Shown here one piece after another: positions 1-8,877 of a stretch of DNA of 64,000 nucleotides. Position 1 is the stretch's first letter, and each line of letters begins with the position of its first letter. Below the pieces are notes generated by a model. The model saw only the letters and a list, made by a program, of their open reading frames with translations. It was not told where the DNA came from and made no database searches. The DNA lies in contig NZ_FNCG01000024.1 of assembly GCF_900100945.1 (NCBI RefSeq), positions 1 through 64,000 of the forward strand, given 5' to 3'. Source of the stretch: Mucilaginibacter gossypii (GTDB lineage: Bacteria; Bacteroidota; Bacteroidia; Sphingobacteriales; Sphingobacteriaceae). A program made the position numbers and the translations under genes.

Positions 1-218
1 CCATTTCTTAAAAGAACTTGCTCGCTTCATCATCCGAATCAGCTATTATGTCGTCGCAATTTTCATCGCTTAACTTGTCAGTTTGTTTCCCCGAAAATCG
101 CTTTCGGCTCTTTTGTTTTACTCATTAACTATTGTTAACTTTCTTCCTTCTCTTATTGACTGAACTCGCTCAGCCTCAACTTCTTTCGCTCTTTCAAGCT
201 CCCTTCCGTTTGGGTCTG
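1..218 (-). other. Probable rRNA operon leader, minus strand, runs off the left edge
   Basis: No credible open reading frame is seen here. Read leftward, the stretch lies downstream of two or three tandem promoters and ends at the edge with a boxA-like sequence (aGTTCTTTTAA, complement of positions 8-18). Tandem strong promoters followed by a ~200-base untranslated purine-rich leader with a boxA-like site is the arrangement expected upstream of a 16S rRNA gene, which would start outside the window. This is inference; no rRNA sequence itself is inside the window. Confidence 0.45.
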
Positions 219-249
219 CAAAGGTAGAAAACCTTTTCTTATTTCCAAA
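219..249 (-). promoter_or_regulatory. Bacteroidota-type promoter, reading left
   Basis: On the minus strand TTTG (246-249) is followed by 19 nt and TACCTTTG (219-226), a full match to the Bacteroidota primary sigma-factor pattern TTTG-N19-TAnnTTTG. It is the promoter nearest the presumed rRNA leader. Confidence 0.65.
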
Positions 250-319
250 ACTTTTTTATTTTTTATTTTTCAAAGTTTCAGACCCGCTTCGCTCTCTCCT
301 TTTCCTCTTTTGCGGGCTG

Positions 320-350
320 CAAAGGTGTGGATTTCATTTTGATTTAGCAA
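320..350 (-). promoter_or_regulatory. Second tandem promoter, reading left
   Basis: On the minus strand TTG (348-350), a 20-nt spacer and CACCTTTG (320-327). The box and its downstream flank (CACCTTTGCAGCCC) closely resemble those of the promoter at 219-249 (TACCTTTGCAGACCC), about 101 bases away, so the promoter region looks internally duplicated. Confidence 0.5.
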
Positions 351-427
351 GTGAAAATTTCACTTTTTTAATCTTTTTATTCGCTTTTAATTTTCAAAAA
401 ACAACGCCTCTTTTTCTAAAGCGGTCA

Positions 428-459
428 CAAATGTACACAGAAAACCAGCTACCAACCAA
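428..459 (-). promoter_or_regulatory. Possible third tandem promoter, reading left
   Basis: On the minus strand TTG (457-459), a 21-nt spacer and TACATTTG (428-435). It fits the Bacteroidota consensus, but its flanks do not resemble the other two, so it is less certain. Confidence 0.4.
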
Positions 460-563
460 GATATATTTTCAAATAATTAAACCTATTTTACAACTACCTG
501 TAAATTAAGGCAAAATACATCCCCAAACACCTTCATAATTAAGTAAAGACGGGCATTTAGCTA

Positions 564-1970
564 ATGTGTATATTTGAAATGTATATGAACGAGCATAATT
601 TCCCTCCGCATTTCATCGCATCATTGAGCGCGGAAAACGGCTTCGATGAAGAAAATTTTGTAAAAGCGCACCGGTTTGAGGAGGCTCCAACCTCTATAAG
701 GGTTAATCCTTTTAAACCATCTGCCTTAAAAATTACACAAAATGTACCCTGGTGCGCCAACGGATATTATCTTGAAAGCCGCCCGTCGTTCACATTCGAT
801 CCTCTTTTTCATGCCGGCTGCTATTATGTACAGGAAGCATCATCAATGTTTATTGATCATATTTTTAAAACCATCAACCAAAATAATGATGATACGGTAA
901 AAGTACTTGACCTTTGCGCGGCACCCGGAGGTAAAAGCACCTTGCTTAATTCGGCCCTGCAACCTGCCGATTTATTAGTGGCAAACGAAATCATTAAAAC
1001 GCGTGTACCTATATTAACAGATAATTTGAACCGGTGGGGTACAGCCAATACCATTGTCACCAATAATGACCCTAAAGATTTCGGGAGGTTGAAAAGCTTT
1101 TTTGATATCATACTCGTTGATGCCCCCTGCTCGGGCTCGGGCATGTTCCGAAAAGATCCGGACGCGATGAGCGAATGGTCGGAAGGGAACGTGAACCTTT
1201 GCCATCAGCGACAGGAACGCATACTAGCTGATATTTACCCAGCCTTAAAAGAAGATGGTTACCTTATATATAGTACTTGCTCCTACTCACATCAGGAAAA
1301 TGAAGATATCCTGGACTGGCTTTGCACCGAGTTTGAGCTGGAAAGCATCCGCATACCTATTAATAAGGAGTGGGGCATTGTTGAAACCCAGTCGCCGGAG
1401 AAAAAAGCCTGGGGCTACCGTTTTTACCCGGGTAAGATAAAAGGCGAAGGCTTATTTGCCGCCTGCCTGCAAAAAAAAGAAAACAGCGGCGATCTGGCCT
1501 CCTTTAAAAATAACACCCAGCAAAAATTGCCAGGCAAGGAACTTGACCAGGTTCGCTCATATATTAATAACCCCGACGAGTTTTATTATTTTAAAGTAAA
1601 TGACGACTGGATGGCTATTAACCGCTCCCATAAAGAAAGCCTCAATATACTACAGCGACACCTCTATATTAAAAAATCGGGAGTAATTATTGGTAAACTT
1701 GCCGGTAAGGACCTGATCCCTGATCATGAACTGGCGCTAAGCCTTATAATTAATAAAGATGCAGTTTTGGAAACGCCCCTTAATAAAGATCAGGCTATCC
1801 AATACCTGCGGCGGGATAATATCGAACTATCCACAACAGATAAGGGCTGGACGCTCATGACCTTTGAGGGGCATCCGCTTGGCTGGGCCAAATTATTGCC
1901 AAACCGGATCAATAATTATTATCCTAAAGAAATAAGGATTCTCTCGGCACATCCCCCGAGAGAATGGTAA
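564..1970 (+). CDS. RsmF/NOL1-NOP2-Sun family rRNA (cytosine-5) methyltransferase
   Basis: Predicted S-adenosylmethionine-dependent methyltransferase that modifies a cytosine in ribosomal RNA. Visible motifs are the SAM-binding loop DLCAAPGGKS, the motif IV loop LVDAPCSGSGMF carrying the Pro-Cys pair, and the catalytic TCSY cysteine in LIYSTCSYSHQENE. The C-terminal ~170 residues, ending in HPLGWAKLLPNRINNYYP, match the ferredoxin-like and PUA-like RNA-binding part that RsmF/YebU proteins have and shorter RsmB proteins lack. The start is ambiguous: ATG codons at 564, 579 and 585 are all in frame, and a TATATTTG box at 569-576 overlaps the first, so 579 or 585 may be the true start. It is oriented away from the presumed rRNA promoters. 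Confidence 0.88.
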   Translation: MCIFEMYMNEHNFPPHFIASLSAENGFDEENFVKAHRFEEAPTSIRVNPFKPSALKITQNVPWCANGYYLESRPSFTFDPLFHAGCYYVQEASSMFIDHIFKTINQNNDDTVKVLDLCAAPGGKSTLLNSALQPADLLVANEIIKTRVPILTDNLNRWGTANTIVTNNDPKDFGRLKSFFDIILVDAPCSGSGMFRKDPDAMSEWSEGNVNLCHQRQERILADIYPALKEDGYLIYSTCSYSHQENEDILDWLCTEFELESIRIPINKEWGIVETQSPEKKAWGYRFYPGKIKGEGLFAACLQKKENSGDLASFKNNTQQKLPGKELDQVRSYINNPDEFYYFKVNDDWMAINRSHKESLNILQRHLYIKKSGVIIGKLAGKDLIPDHELALSLIINKDAVLETPLNKDQAIQYLRRDNIELSTTDKGWTLMTFEGHPLGWAKLLPNRINNYYPKEIRILSAHPPREW

Positions 1971-2093
1971 TATTATGCCTTTGTGTTAGATTGAAGCGGG
2001 TACCGGCCAATGTGGCTAAGGCCCTGCGCAGTATGAGCGGAAAGCCCGGCCGAAGGCAACGCCTAAATAAATAAAGATCGAACTTAAACTCAC

Positions 2094-2145
2094 AAAAAAA
2101 GCTAAGCCGTAAAGTTTTGGAATCTCTTCCCCTTTGCGGCTTAGC
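2094..2145 (-). terminator. Rho-independent terminator of the barrel-protein gene
   Basis: A 14-bp stem (2101-2114 with 2132-2145, one G-T pair) is followed on the minus strand by a run of seven T. It lies 66 bases beyond the stop of the minus-strand gene that ends at 2211. Confidence 0.8.
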
Positions 2146-2210
2146 ATATTTGCATAAAAGTAAATGCTACATTAAAGTAGCTGTGATCAATTACCGTACT
2201 CCATTATTTA

Positions 2211-2894
2211 TTATTGAAATTTAAACCCTAAACCAATTTGCCAAACCTGGTTACGGTAATCGGGCAGGTTTTGATCAGCATAAGGACGATTTTCGCCAAG
2301 GTCGATATTATAACGGCCGCGGATCTCCACATTGCGGTTAATATCAAAGCTTACACCAACTACGCCGGCTACGTAGCTATGACTGGCATCGTTATCAATA
2401 TGATCGACACTGGTGCCCAAAGCGCTTTCGTAAGTATTTTTGGTTGAAGTTAAAAAGGTAAGCTGTGGACCAATCAGCAGGTTAAAGCCCCGTACCACCC
2501 TAAATTTAGCCAGCAAAGGCACATCAATATAATTGGTGCGCTGTGTAAATTTCCCGTCCCGGTCATTCACCTCATATCCTTTTTGCGAAAACAATACTTC
2601 GGGAGCAAATGACAGCGGGTAGATAATAGGCACATCAAAGGTTAAACCTGCGTGCCAGCCCGCAAGTGAACTCGAACTATAATTGCTGTTATAAGCATCA
2701 ACCGTGTTTGAAACGTTTAAACCAACCGCCAAACCAACTTTGGGGGTGTAAAAATCATCATAACGGTGTTGGGGCTGAGACCTTTCAACGACCCGGCGGG
2801 GCGGGCGGCGATGACGCGGTCCATAGTAATACCCCTGCGCACTAACTGTCCCTACGGTAAAGAGGCACATTGCCAAGAAAAGTAATTTTTTCAT
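2211..2894 (-). CDS. Secreted outer-membrane beta-barrel protein (porin-family, PorT-like)
   Basis: A 227-residue protein with a clear signal peptide (MKKLLFLAMCLFTVGTVSA, cleavage near residue 19) and a short Arg/Pro-rich linker around residues 25-40. After that come alternating hydrophobic strands typical of the OMP_b-brl_2 group, for example VGLAVGLNVSN, NYIDVPLLAKFRV and VAGVVGVSFDINRNVEIRGRYNIDL, ending in an aromatic-terminated strand (QIGLGFKFQ). It is expected in the outer membrane. No substrate can be inferred. It is monocistronic, with a strong terminator downstream, and is divergent from the GH3 gene. Confidence 0.8.
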   Translation of the reverse strand: MKKLLFLAMCLFTVGTVSAQGYYYGPRHRRPPRRVVERSQPQHRYDDFYTPKVGLAVGLNVSNTVDAYNSNYSSSSLAGWHAGLTFDVPIIYPLSFAPEVLFSQKGYEVNDRDGKFTQRTNYIDVPLLAKFRVVRGFNLLIGPQLTFLTSTKNTYESALGTSVDHIDNDASHSYVAGVVGVSFDINRNVEIRGRYNIDLGENRPYADQNLPDYRNQVWQIGLGFKFQ

Positions 2895-3090
2895 CGTATT
2901 TGTCTGTTTTAAATAAGTGGCGGAAAAGTCGTTAGCCCGTTAGTTACCGGTTACCGCCGGCTTTTCCTCGTATGTATGTTAATAACGTGATAGATTAATA
3001 AAAAACACAAAGGTTTATTAGCGGTTTGATTTTTATAATAGTTATAACATCATTTTCATCAAAAATTCAGAATAACGCTACATTTGGCCT

Positions 3091-4803
3091 ATGCAAGCTT
3101 CTAAAAACCGCATTTTCTACCCGCTGATTATCATCTTCACATTTTTCACCGCCGATGTTTTTGCACAAAAAGAAAGTTATATCCAATTGTTAGGCAAACA
3201 AAACCGCTGGGTAGATTCGGTGTATCATAAAATGAGCCGCAAGCAGCGGGTTGCACAATTATTATTTGTACGGGCGCATACCAATAAAGGAAAAGCCTAT
3301 GAAGATTCGGTTGGGCAGGTGATTAAAGAGCAGCAATTGGGGGGCGTTGTGTTTTTTCAGGGCGGACCGGTGCGCCAGGCCAACCTAATCAATAAATACC
3401 AGAAACTGGCCAAAGTACCTTTAATTATAACTATGGACGGCGAATGGGGCCTGGGTATGCGCCTGGATTCTACGATATCATACCCATACCAAATGACCCT
3501 CGGTGCCATACAGGATGATAACCTGATTTATAAAATGGGCCAACAGGTAGCTTATGATTTTAAACGCCTGGGCATGCAAATGAACCTTGGCCCCGATATG
3601 GATGTGAACAACAATCCTAATAACCCGGTTATCAATTACCGCTCTTTTGGCGATAATATGTATAACGTGGCCAAAAAAGGTATTGTTTATTTTAAAGGCA
3701 TGCAGGATGCAGGCTTGCTTACTTCGGCCAAGCATTTTCCGGGGCATGGGGATACCAATGTCGATTCGCATTTTGATTTACCGCTGCTGCCTTATAGTCG
3801 TAGTCGATTAGATTCTTTAGAGATGTATCCCTTCCGGGAAGCCATCAATGCGGGTATCAGCGGGGTAATGATCGCTCATATGGGGATCCCTTCTTTAGAT
3901 AATACGCCAAAACTACCCTCAACCCTTTCGCGCCCTATTATTACCGGAATCCTGAAAGATTCGTTAAACTTTAAAGGCCTGGTGATATCCGATGCGATGG
4001 AAATGAAAGGGGTAACCAAATATTTCCCCAACGGTGAAGCCGATGTAAAGGCATTTATTGCCGGCAATGATATCATTGAACTATCTGAAAACTCAGACCG
4101 GGCTATACTCTTGATCCGTAAAGCTGTGAGGCATGGCAGCGTTAGTGCTGTTGAGTTTGAAGCGCGGATCAAAAAGATCTTAGTTGCCAAATACTGGGCA
4201 GGGCTTAATCAATACAAGCCAACTACTTTAACCAATTTAAGCCAGGACATTAACAGCGATGCCGCCAAAGCACTGGTACAACAACTAAGCGATGCCGCGG
4301 TAACCCAATTGAAGAACAATAATGTAAAGCTTAATCCATTTTTAAAAACAGCCATCGTGAGTATAGGCGTAAGCTCGCCAACGCTTTTCCAGATGGAGGT
4401 TGTAAAAAGTTTCCCGAACAGTCGCATTTTTATAATTAATAAAGATGCACCGGCGATTGCAGTTACCAATATCCTGAACTGGCTTAAACAGTACCAGCAG
4501 ATTATTGTAGGCATACATGATACCCGCCTCCGCCCGCAGAGCAAGCTTGATTACAGCAGCGATGTAAAACTGATGATTGCCGACCTGGCATCACGCAAAA
4601 ACACAGCATTCAGTGTGTTTGCCAATGCTTATACCATAGCGGGTTTGCCGGGACTTGAAAACGCTGGCAGTTTATTGGTTTGTTACCAGATGTCGCCCGA
4701 ACTGCAACAGTCGGCAGCCAAAGTACTTGCGGGACGCTTAAAACCTACGGGTAAGTTACCTGTAAGCGTGAATGCTTTTTTTATTACAGGGATGGGGTTG
4801 TAG
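3091..4803 (+). CDS. GH3 beta-N-acetylhexosaminidase-like glycosidase (NagZ type)
   Basis: Glycoside hydrolase family 3 enzyme, probably releasing N-acetylglucosamine from peptidoglycan or chitooligosaccharides. The N-terminal hydrophobic segment ending in ADVFAQ is a signal peptide, so it acts in the periplasm or outside. The NagZ signature KHFPGHGDTNVDSH lies at residues 214-227, with the His and Asp of the general acid/base dyad, and the nucleophile is Asp301 in VISDAMEM. The GH3 barrel is followed by the C-terminal alpha/beta domain, ending near residue 570. Many Bacteroidota homologues carry an extra beta-lactamase-like domain at the C-terminus; this one does not. A TACATTTG box ends four bases before the ATG, but it has no clear -33 partner. 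Confidence 0.88.
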   Translation: MQASKNRIFYPLIIIFTFFTADVFAQKESYIQLLGKQNRWVDSVYHKMSRKQRVAQLLFVRAHTNKGKAYEDSVGQVIKEQQLGGVVFFQGGPVRQANLINKYQKLAKVPLIITMDGEWGLGMRLDSTISYPYQMTLGAIQDDNLIYKMGQQVAYDFKRLGMQMNLGPDMDVNNNPNNPVINYRSFGDNMYNVAKKGIVYFKGMQDAGLLTSAKHFPGHGDTNVDSHFDLPLLPYSRSRLDSLEMYPFREAINAGISGVMIAHMGIPSLDNTPKLPSTLSRPIITGILKDSLNFKGLVISDAMEMKGVTKYFPNGEADVKAFIAGNDIIELSENSDRAILLIRKAVRHGSVSAVEFEARIKKILVAKYWAGLNQYKPTTLTNLSQDINSDAAKALVQQLSDAAVTQLKNNNVKLNPFLKTAIVSIGVSSPTLFQMEVVKSFPNSRIFIINKDAPAIAVTNILNWLKQYQQIIVGIHDTRLRPQSKLDYSSDVKLMIADLASRKNTAFSVFANAYTIAGLPGLENAGSLLVCYQMSPELQQSAAKVLAGRLKPTGKLPVSVNAFFITGMGL

Positions 4804-4804
4804 T

Positions 4805-5010
4805 CGCCCCCCGGCCCCCTAAAGGGGGAGTTCAAGTATAATATTAACGGGAGGCAATCAATTTCCATTTTAAGTCCTAATTTTGATATCGGTGGTTTTG
4901 GGGTTCAGATAAGTATCCTAAGAACGCCCGACTATCAAGCATCAGAATACTAAGAATTTTAATAACCAAATTAGAAGTCTTCCCCTTCAGGGGGAGATTT
5001 AGAGGGGGCT
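4805..5010. repeat. Pair of inverted G/C-run palindromes
   Basis: Two related elements face each other across about 150 bases. The left one, near 4805-4830, contains CCCCCTAAAGGGGGAG. The right one, near 4978-5010, contains CCCCTTCAGGGGGAG followed by GAGGGGGCT. Each is itself a palindrome and one resembles the reverse complement of the other, as in paired REP or BIME elements. The right copy ends directly at the helicase start codon. The sequence between them shows no gene. Confidence 0.55.
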
Positions 5011-5011
5011 T

Positions 5012-8000
5012 ATGCAATCTACATTCAATAAATATAACGCTAAATTCCAGGAAGCCTTAGCCGGTTTAAACCCCGAGCAATTGGCCGCGGTTAACAAAAT
5101 GGATGGCCCTGTACTTGTAGTAGCGGGCCCCGGTACAGGCAAAACGCAGATCCTGGCAGCGCGGATAGGTAAAATCCTGACTGATACAGACGCTTTACCC
5201 AGCGAAATCCTGTGCTTAACGTATACCGATGCCGGTGCAGTGGCCATGCGTAAACGTCTGTTCGAATTTATCGGCCCCGATGCTTACCGTATTAATATAT
5301 ATACGTTCCATGCGTTTTGTAATGAGATCATCCAGGAAAACCTGGAATATTTCGGCAAGCTGAATTTGGAGTCGCTTTCAGACCTGGAATCGGCTATGCT
5401 ATTCCGGGAACTGGTTGATGAGTTCCCGAACGATCACCTGCTGAAGCGTTTTACGGGCGATATTTATTATGATGTTCCCCGGCTTAAAAACCTGTTCAGC
5501 ACTATGAAGCGGGAAAACTGGAACGCCGAAATGATTGAGCAGGCGGTAAATGACTATCTTGAAGACTTGCCTAACCGCGAGGAGTTTATTTATAAACGGG
5601 CTAATGCCAAAGCGGGCATCAAGATTGGTGATCCGAAACAAAAAGATATTGACGCCGCGCATGATGTGATGAAAAAACTGCTGGCGGCTGTTGGAGAGTA
5701 TCAAAACTATACAGAAAAAATGAAAACGCGCGGCCGCTATGATTATGACGACATGATTATTTGGGTGTTGCGCGCTTTCCGCGATAATGAAGAAATACTT
5801 CGTAAATACCAGGAACGTTATCAGTATATTCTGGTAGATGAGTTCCAGGATACCAGCGGATCGCAAAACGAGTTGCTGCGCTTTTTGCTTAATTATTGGG
5901 ATACCCCGAATGTTTTTGTGGTAGGCGATGATGATCAGTCGATCTTTAAATTTCAGGGAGCCAACATGAAAAACATCCTTGATTTTGCCAATGACTATGT
6001 AGATACACTATACACCGTAGTGCTAAAACATAACTATCGCTCCAGTCAGCAGATCCTCGATATTTCAAAAGCGCTTATCGACAACAATTTTGAGCGATTA
6101 ACAAGTCAGCTCAATTTAGATAAAGCTTTAAAATCATCTCATCCGCGTTTTAATAACCTGTTGGTTGAGCCGGTGATCCGGGAGTACGAGAACCCTGATA
6201 AAGAACTGGTTGATGTATCGCTGCAGATAAAACAACTGGTTACTGACGGTGTACCTCCGGGCGAGATAGCGGTAATTTACCGCAACCACAACCAGGTTGA
6301 GGAGATGATCAAATTTTTGGATGTGCAAAAGATCCAGGTAAACACCAAACGCAAGATAGACGTGCTTACCCAACCCTTTGGTGAAAAGATCATTAATATC
6401 TTGCGTTACCTTGCCATGGAGCTCGATTCGCCATACAGCGGGGATGAATTGTTGTTTGAGATCATGCACTATGATTTCTTTAACATCCCCCCTATTGAAA
6501 TTGCCAAGGCAAGCGTTGCAGTGTTTAAAGAAAACTTTGGTACCCTGGCTTACAATCAGCCTAAAACTTCTATCCGCCGTTACGTAAGCGAGATGAGGCC
6601 ACCCAAACAAGCAGACCTTTTTCACCCCGACCAGCAGCAAGAGATGCGCTACCTCATCAGCAATATTGATTACCTGCTCAAAGAGGCGGTAAGTGTTACA
6701 CTGCAGCAGCTTTTTCAAAGTGTGATAGCCAAAATGGGCATCCTGAAATATATTATGCAGCAACAGGATAAGGGCAGCTACATGCAAATGCTTACCAGTT
6801 TTTTCGACTTCCTGAAAGATGAAAGCCGCAAAAGGCCCGACATCAGCCTGGATGATTTGATCTCGACCATCGAAATGATGAAGAAACATCAGATCCGCCT
6901 GGAGCTTAACCAAAGCATCTTTTCGGAGAATGGTGTCAACTTCCTCACGGCACACGGCTCAAAAGGCCTTGAGTTTGAATATGTGTATTTTATTGGCTGC
7001 GACAAACGTACCTGGGACAGCAAAGGCCGTAACAGCGGTTTCAGCTATCCCGACACACTTACCCGTTCCGCCGCTGATGAAATTGCACAGAAAGAGGAAG
7101 CGCGCCGCCTGTTTTATGTGGCAGTAACACGTGCCAAGCAGCACCTTATGATCTCATACGCCGCTAAGGACAGGAAGGACAAAGACCAGGAGGCAAGCCA
7201 ATTTATAGGCGAGATATTAGCCAGCACCAATATGCAGGTACAATACCCTAAAGTGGATGCCATGGATATGATCGAGTTCCAGGCAACCCAATTCAGCGAA
7301 GCCGAAAAACCAAAGGTTGAGTTGCTGGATAAAAACTACATCAACCAGCTGCTGCAAAATTACACGCTATCGGTAACCCACCTGAGCAGTTACCTGGACT
7401 GCCCGCTGCGGTTTTATTTTCAGTGTTTGATCAGGGTGCCATCGGGTAAAAGTCCGGCGGCTACTTTTGGACAGGCGGTACACTGGGCACTCAACAAAAC
7501 TTACAGGCAGTTGAAGGATAATGACAACGAGTTTTTGAGTACGGAAAATTTCATGCGCGAGTTTAGATGGTATATGGCCCGCAATCGCGATTCATTTACT
7601 AAAGATGAGTTTAAGCTGCGCTCAGCCTACGGCGAAAAGATCCTGCCGCCATATTATGAACAAAACGTACCGCATTGGAACAAGATAGCTGTTACCGAAC
7701 GATCTATAAAAAACATTGAAGTAGCAGGTGTTCCTATTAAAGGTAACCTGGATAAAATAGAGTTTGACGGCAAGCAGGCTACCGTTGTTGATTACAAAAC
7801 TGGTAAGCCTAAAAATGCAAAAGATAAACTACTGCGCCCAACCAATGATTTGCCCAACGGCGGCGATTACTGGCGACAGGCTGTTTTCTATAAAATACTG
7901 ATAGATCATGACCGCACTACCGACTGGCAGGTGATCAGCACCATTTTCGATTTTGTTGAACCCATAAGCGATGGTGAATATTACCGCGAAAAATTTGTGA

Positions 8001-8182
8001 TAACACCGGAAGACGTAGAGACAGTAACCGGGCAGATCACCGAAACTTACGCCAAAATCATGGCGCACGATTTCAGCACAGGCTGCGGCAAAAAAGAATG
8101 CGATTGGTGCCATTTTGTAAAAAGCAATTTTAAACAAGCTGATGAGATTTTAGGGATTGTTGCGGAGGAGGAAGGAGAATAA
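5012..8182 (+). CDS. UvrD/RecB-like superfamily 1 helicase with C-terminal PD-(D/E)XK nuclease
   Basis: A 1056-residue ATP-dependent DNA helicase-nuclease, probably acting in double-strand break processing or repair. Helicase motifs in order: Walker A GPGTGKT (residues 39-45), DExx box LVDEFQDTS, GDDDQSIFKFQGA (motif III), LKHNYRSS (IV), TAHGSKGLEFEYV (V) and LFYVAVTRAKQ (VI). The C-terminal third has a RecB/AddB-type nuclease: FGQAVHWAL with its His, then NLDKIEFDG and VVDYKTGK with the metal-binding Asp and Lys. Cys797 together with Cys1025, Cys1030 and Cys1033 (C-x4-C-x2-C at the end) match the AddB-type iron-sulfur arrangement. The ATG follows a palindromic repeat directly, so its 5' untranslated region, if any, is repeat sequence. 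No AddA/AddB partner is adjacent. Confidence 0.9.
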   Translation: MQSTFNKYNAKFQEALAGLNPEQLAAVNKMDGPVLVVAGPGTGKTQILAARIGKILTDTDALPSEILCLTYTDAGAVAMRKRLFEFIGPDAYRINIYTFHAFCNEIIQENLEYFGKLNLESLSDLESAMLFRELVDEFPNDHLLKRFTGDIYYDVPRLKNLFSTMKRENWNAEMIEQAVNDYLEDLPNREEFIYKRANAKAGIKIGDPKQKDIDAAHDVMKKLLAAVGEYQNYTEKMKTRGRYDYDDMIIWVLRAFRDNEEILRKYQERYQYILVDEFQDTSGSQNELLRFLLNYWDTPNVFVVGDDDQSIFKFQGANMKNILDFANDYVDTLYTVVLKHNYRSSQQILDISKALIDNNFERLTSQLNLDKALKSSHPRFNNLLVEPVIREYENPDKELVDVSLQIKQLVTDGVPPGEIAVIYRNHNQVEEMIKFLDVQKIQVNTKRKIDVLTQPFGEKIINILRYLAMELDSPYSGDELLFEIMHYDFFNIPPIEIAKASVAVFKENFGTLAYNQPKTSIRRYVSEMRPPKQADLFHPDQQQEMRYLISNIDYLLKEAVSVTLQQLFQSVIAKMGILKYIMQQQDKGSYMQMLTSFFDFLKDESRKRPDISLDDLISTIEMMKKHQIRLELNQSIFSENGVNFLTAHGSKGLEFEYVYFIGCDKRTWDSKGRNSGFSYPDTLTRSAADEIAQKEEARRLFYVAVTRAKQHLMISYAAKDRKDKDQEASQFIGEILASTNMQVQYPKVDAMDMIEFQATQFSEAEKPKVELLDKNYINQLLQNYTLSVTHLSSYLDCPLRFYFQCLIRVPSGKSPAATFGQAVHWALNKTYRQLKDNDNEFLSTENFMREFRWYMARNRDSFTKDEFKLRSAYGEKILPPYYEQNVPHWNKIAVTERSIKNIEVAGVPIKGNLDKIEFDGKQATVVDYKTGKPKNAKDKLLRPTNDLPNGGDYWRQAVFYKILIDHDRTTDWQVISTIFDFVEPISDGEYYREKFVITPEDVETVTGQITETYAKIMAHDFSTGCGKKECDWCHFVKSNFKQADEILGIVAEEEGE

Positions 8183-8193
8183 AAGATGCTGAT

Positions 8194-8216
8194 GTAGAGA
8201 CGCATAATTGCGTCTC
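8194..8216 (+). repeat. REP palindrome, left copy
   Basis: A 23-base element, GTA followed by the hairpin GAGACGCA-TAAT-TGCGTCTC. An exact copy in inverted orientation lies at 8834-8856, and the two bracket the REP-associated transposase gene. Confidence 0.8.
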
Positions 8217-8258
8217 TCGCAGGACAGAAACAATTGCATTATAATCCTCACAATATAA

Positions 8259-8802
8259 ATGGAAGAAAAATATCAAAATAAATATCGCACGTCATCACCT
8301 CGTTTAGCTGGATGGGATTATGGGGCTCATGGTTTATATTTTGTAACCATCTGTACCCTTAACCGTGTACCATATTTTGGAGATATCCTCCCAAATGAAA
8401 ATAATGAAGCTCTATTTCTACAATCCTCAATTATGGGTGAATTCGCTCATATCAACTGGTTAAAAATTCCAGAAATTAATCCATTTGTCGAATTGGATGA
8501 ATTTGTGGTAATGCCAGACCATTTGCATGGGATATTGTTTTTTAACAAGCCTGATAAAAATCAATTGGGAAGCAAATAAATTCGGTGTTCAAAAAGATAA
8601 CGTGGCTTCTGTATTGCGTGGCTATAAATCATCCGTTAAGAAATATGCGAATGACAACAACATCGATTTTGCTTGGCAGCCTCGTTATTATGATCGGGTA
8701 ATTAGAAATGATCGTGAGTACAATAACATAAAGCAATACATTCATAACAATCCCAACAACTGGTTTACTGAAAGAGATAGGTTTGAAAATTTATATATCT
8801 GA
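8259..8802 (+). pseudogene. REP-associated tyrosine transposase (RAYT, Y1/IS200-like), frameshifted
   Basis: The reading frame is split: 8259-8579 gives the N-terminal part (RTSSPRLAGWDYGAHGLYFVT, VVMPDHLHGILF) and the +1 frame to 8802 gives the rest (NVASVLRGYKSSVKKYA, WQPRYYDRVIRNDREY, QYIHNNPNNW). Together they form one Y1 transposase with the HUH metal site His88-Leu-His90 and the catalytic Tyr in QYIHNN. Removing one base from the A5 or G3 run around 8555-8567 restores a single ~180-codon frame, the usual RAYT length. Such proteins mobilise REP palindromes, and the identical inverted REPs at 8194 and 8834 are their natural neighbours. The frameshift may be real decay or a sequencing error in a homopolymer. 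Confidence 0.8.
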
Positions 8803-8833
8803 CCCAAATCATCAAGGTTGACCTGTATGGTCG

Positions 8834-8856
8834 GAGACGCAATTATGCGTCTCTAC
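8834..8856 (-). repeat. REP palindrome, right copy
   Basis: Exact inverted copy of the 23-base element at 8194-8216 (GAGACGCA-ATTA-TGCGTCTC then TAC on the plus strand). It lies just upstream of the peptidase start and is read through by an over-extended reading frame that begins at 8818. Confidence 0.8.
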
Positions 8857-8877
8857 GGGAAAAAACATCATCATCAT

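Noticed and set aside
1938..1965. Perfect 10-bp inverted repeat at the end of the methyltransferase gene as a terminator
   Set aside because: It lies within the coding end and no T run follows.
3079..3086. TACATTTG as promoter -7 box of the GH3 gene
   Set aside because: It would place the transcription start at the ATG itself, and there is no TTG at the right distance upstream; left out as a feature.
6134..6955. Long minus-strand reading frame (273 codons) inside the helicase gene
   Set aside because: It lies wholly antisense to a strongly supported helicase, its product has no recognisable motifs, and its composition is what a reversed coding strand gives.
8818..8877. N-terminal extension of the M28 peptidase
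   Set aside because: The extra 20 codons translate the REP palindrome; a clean signal peptide begins at 8878.
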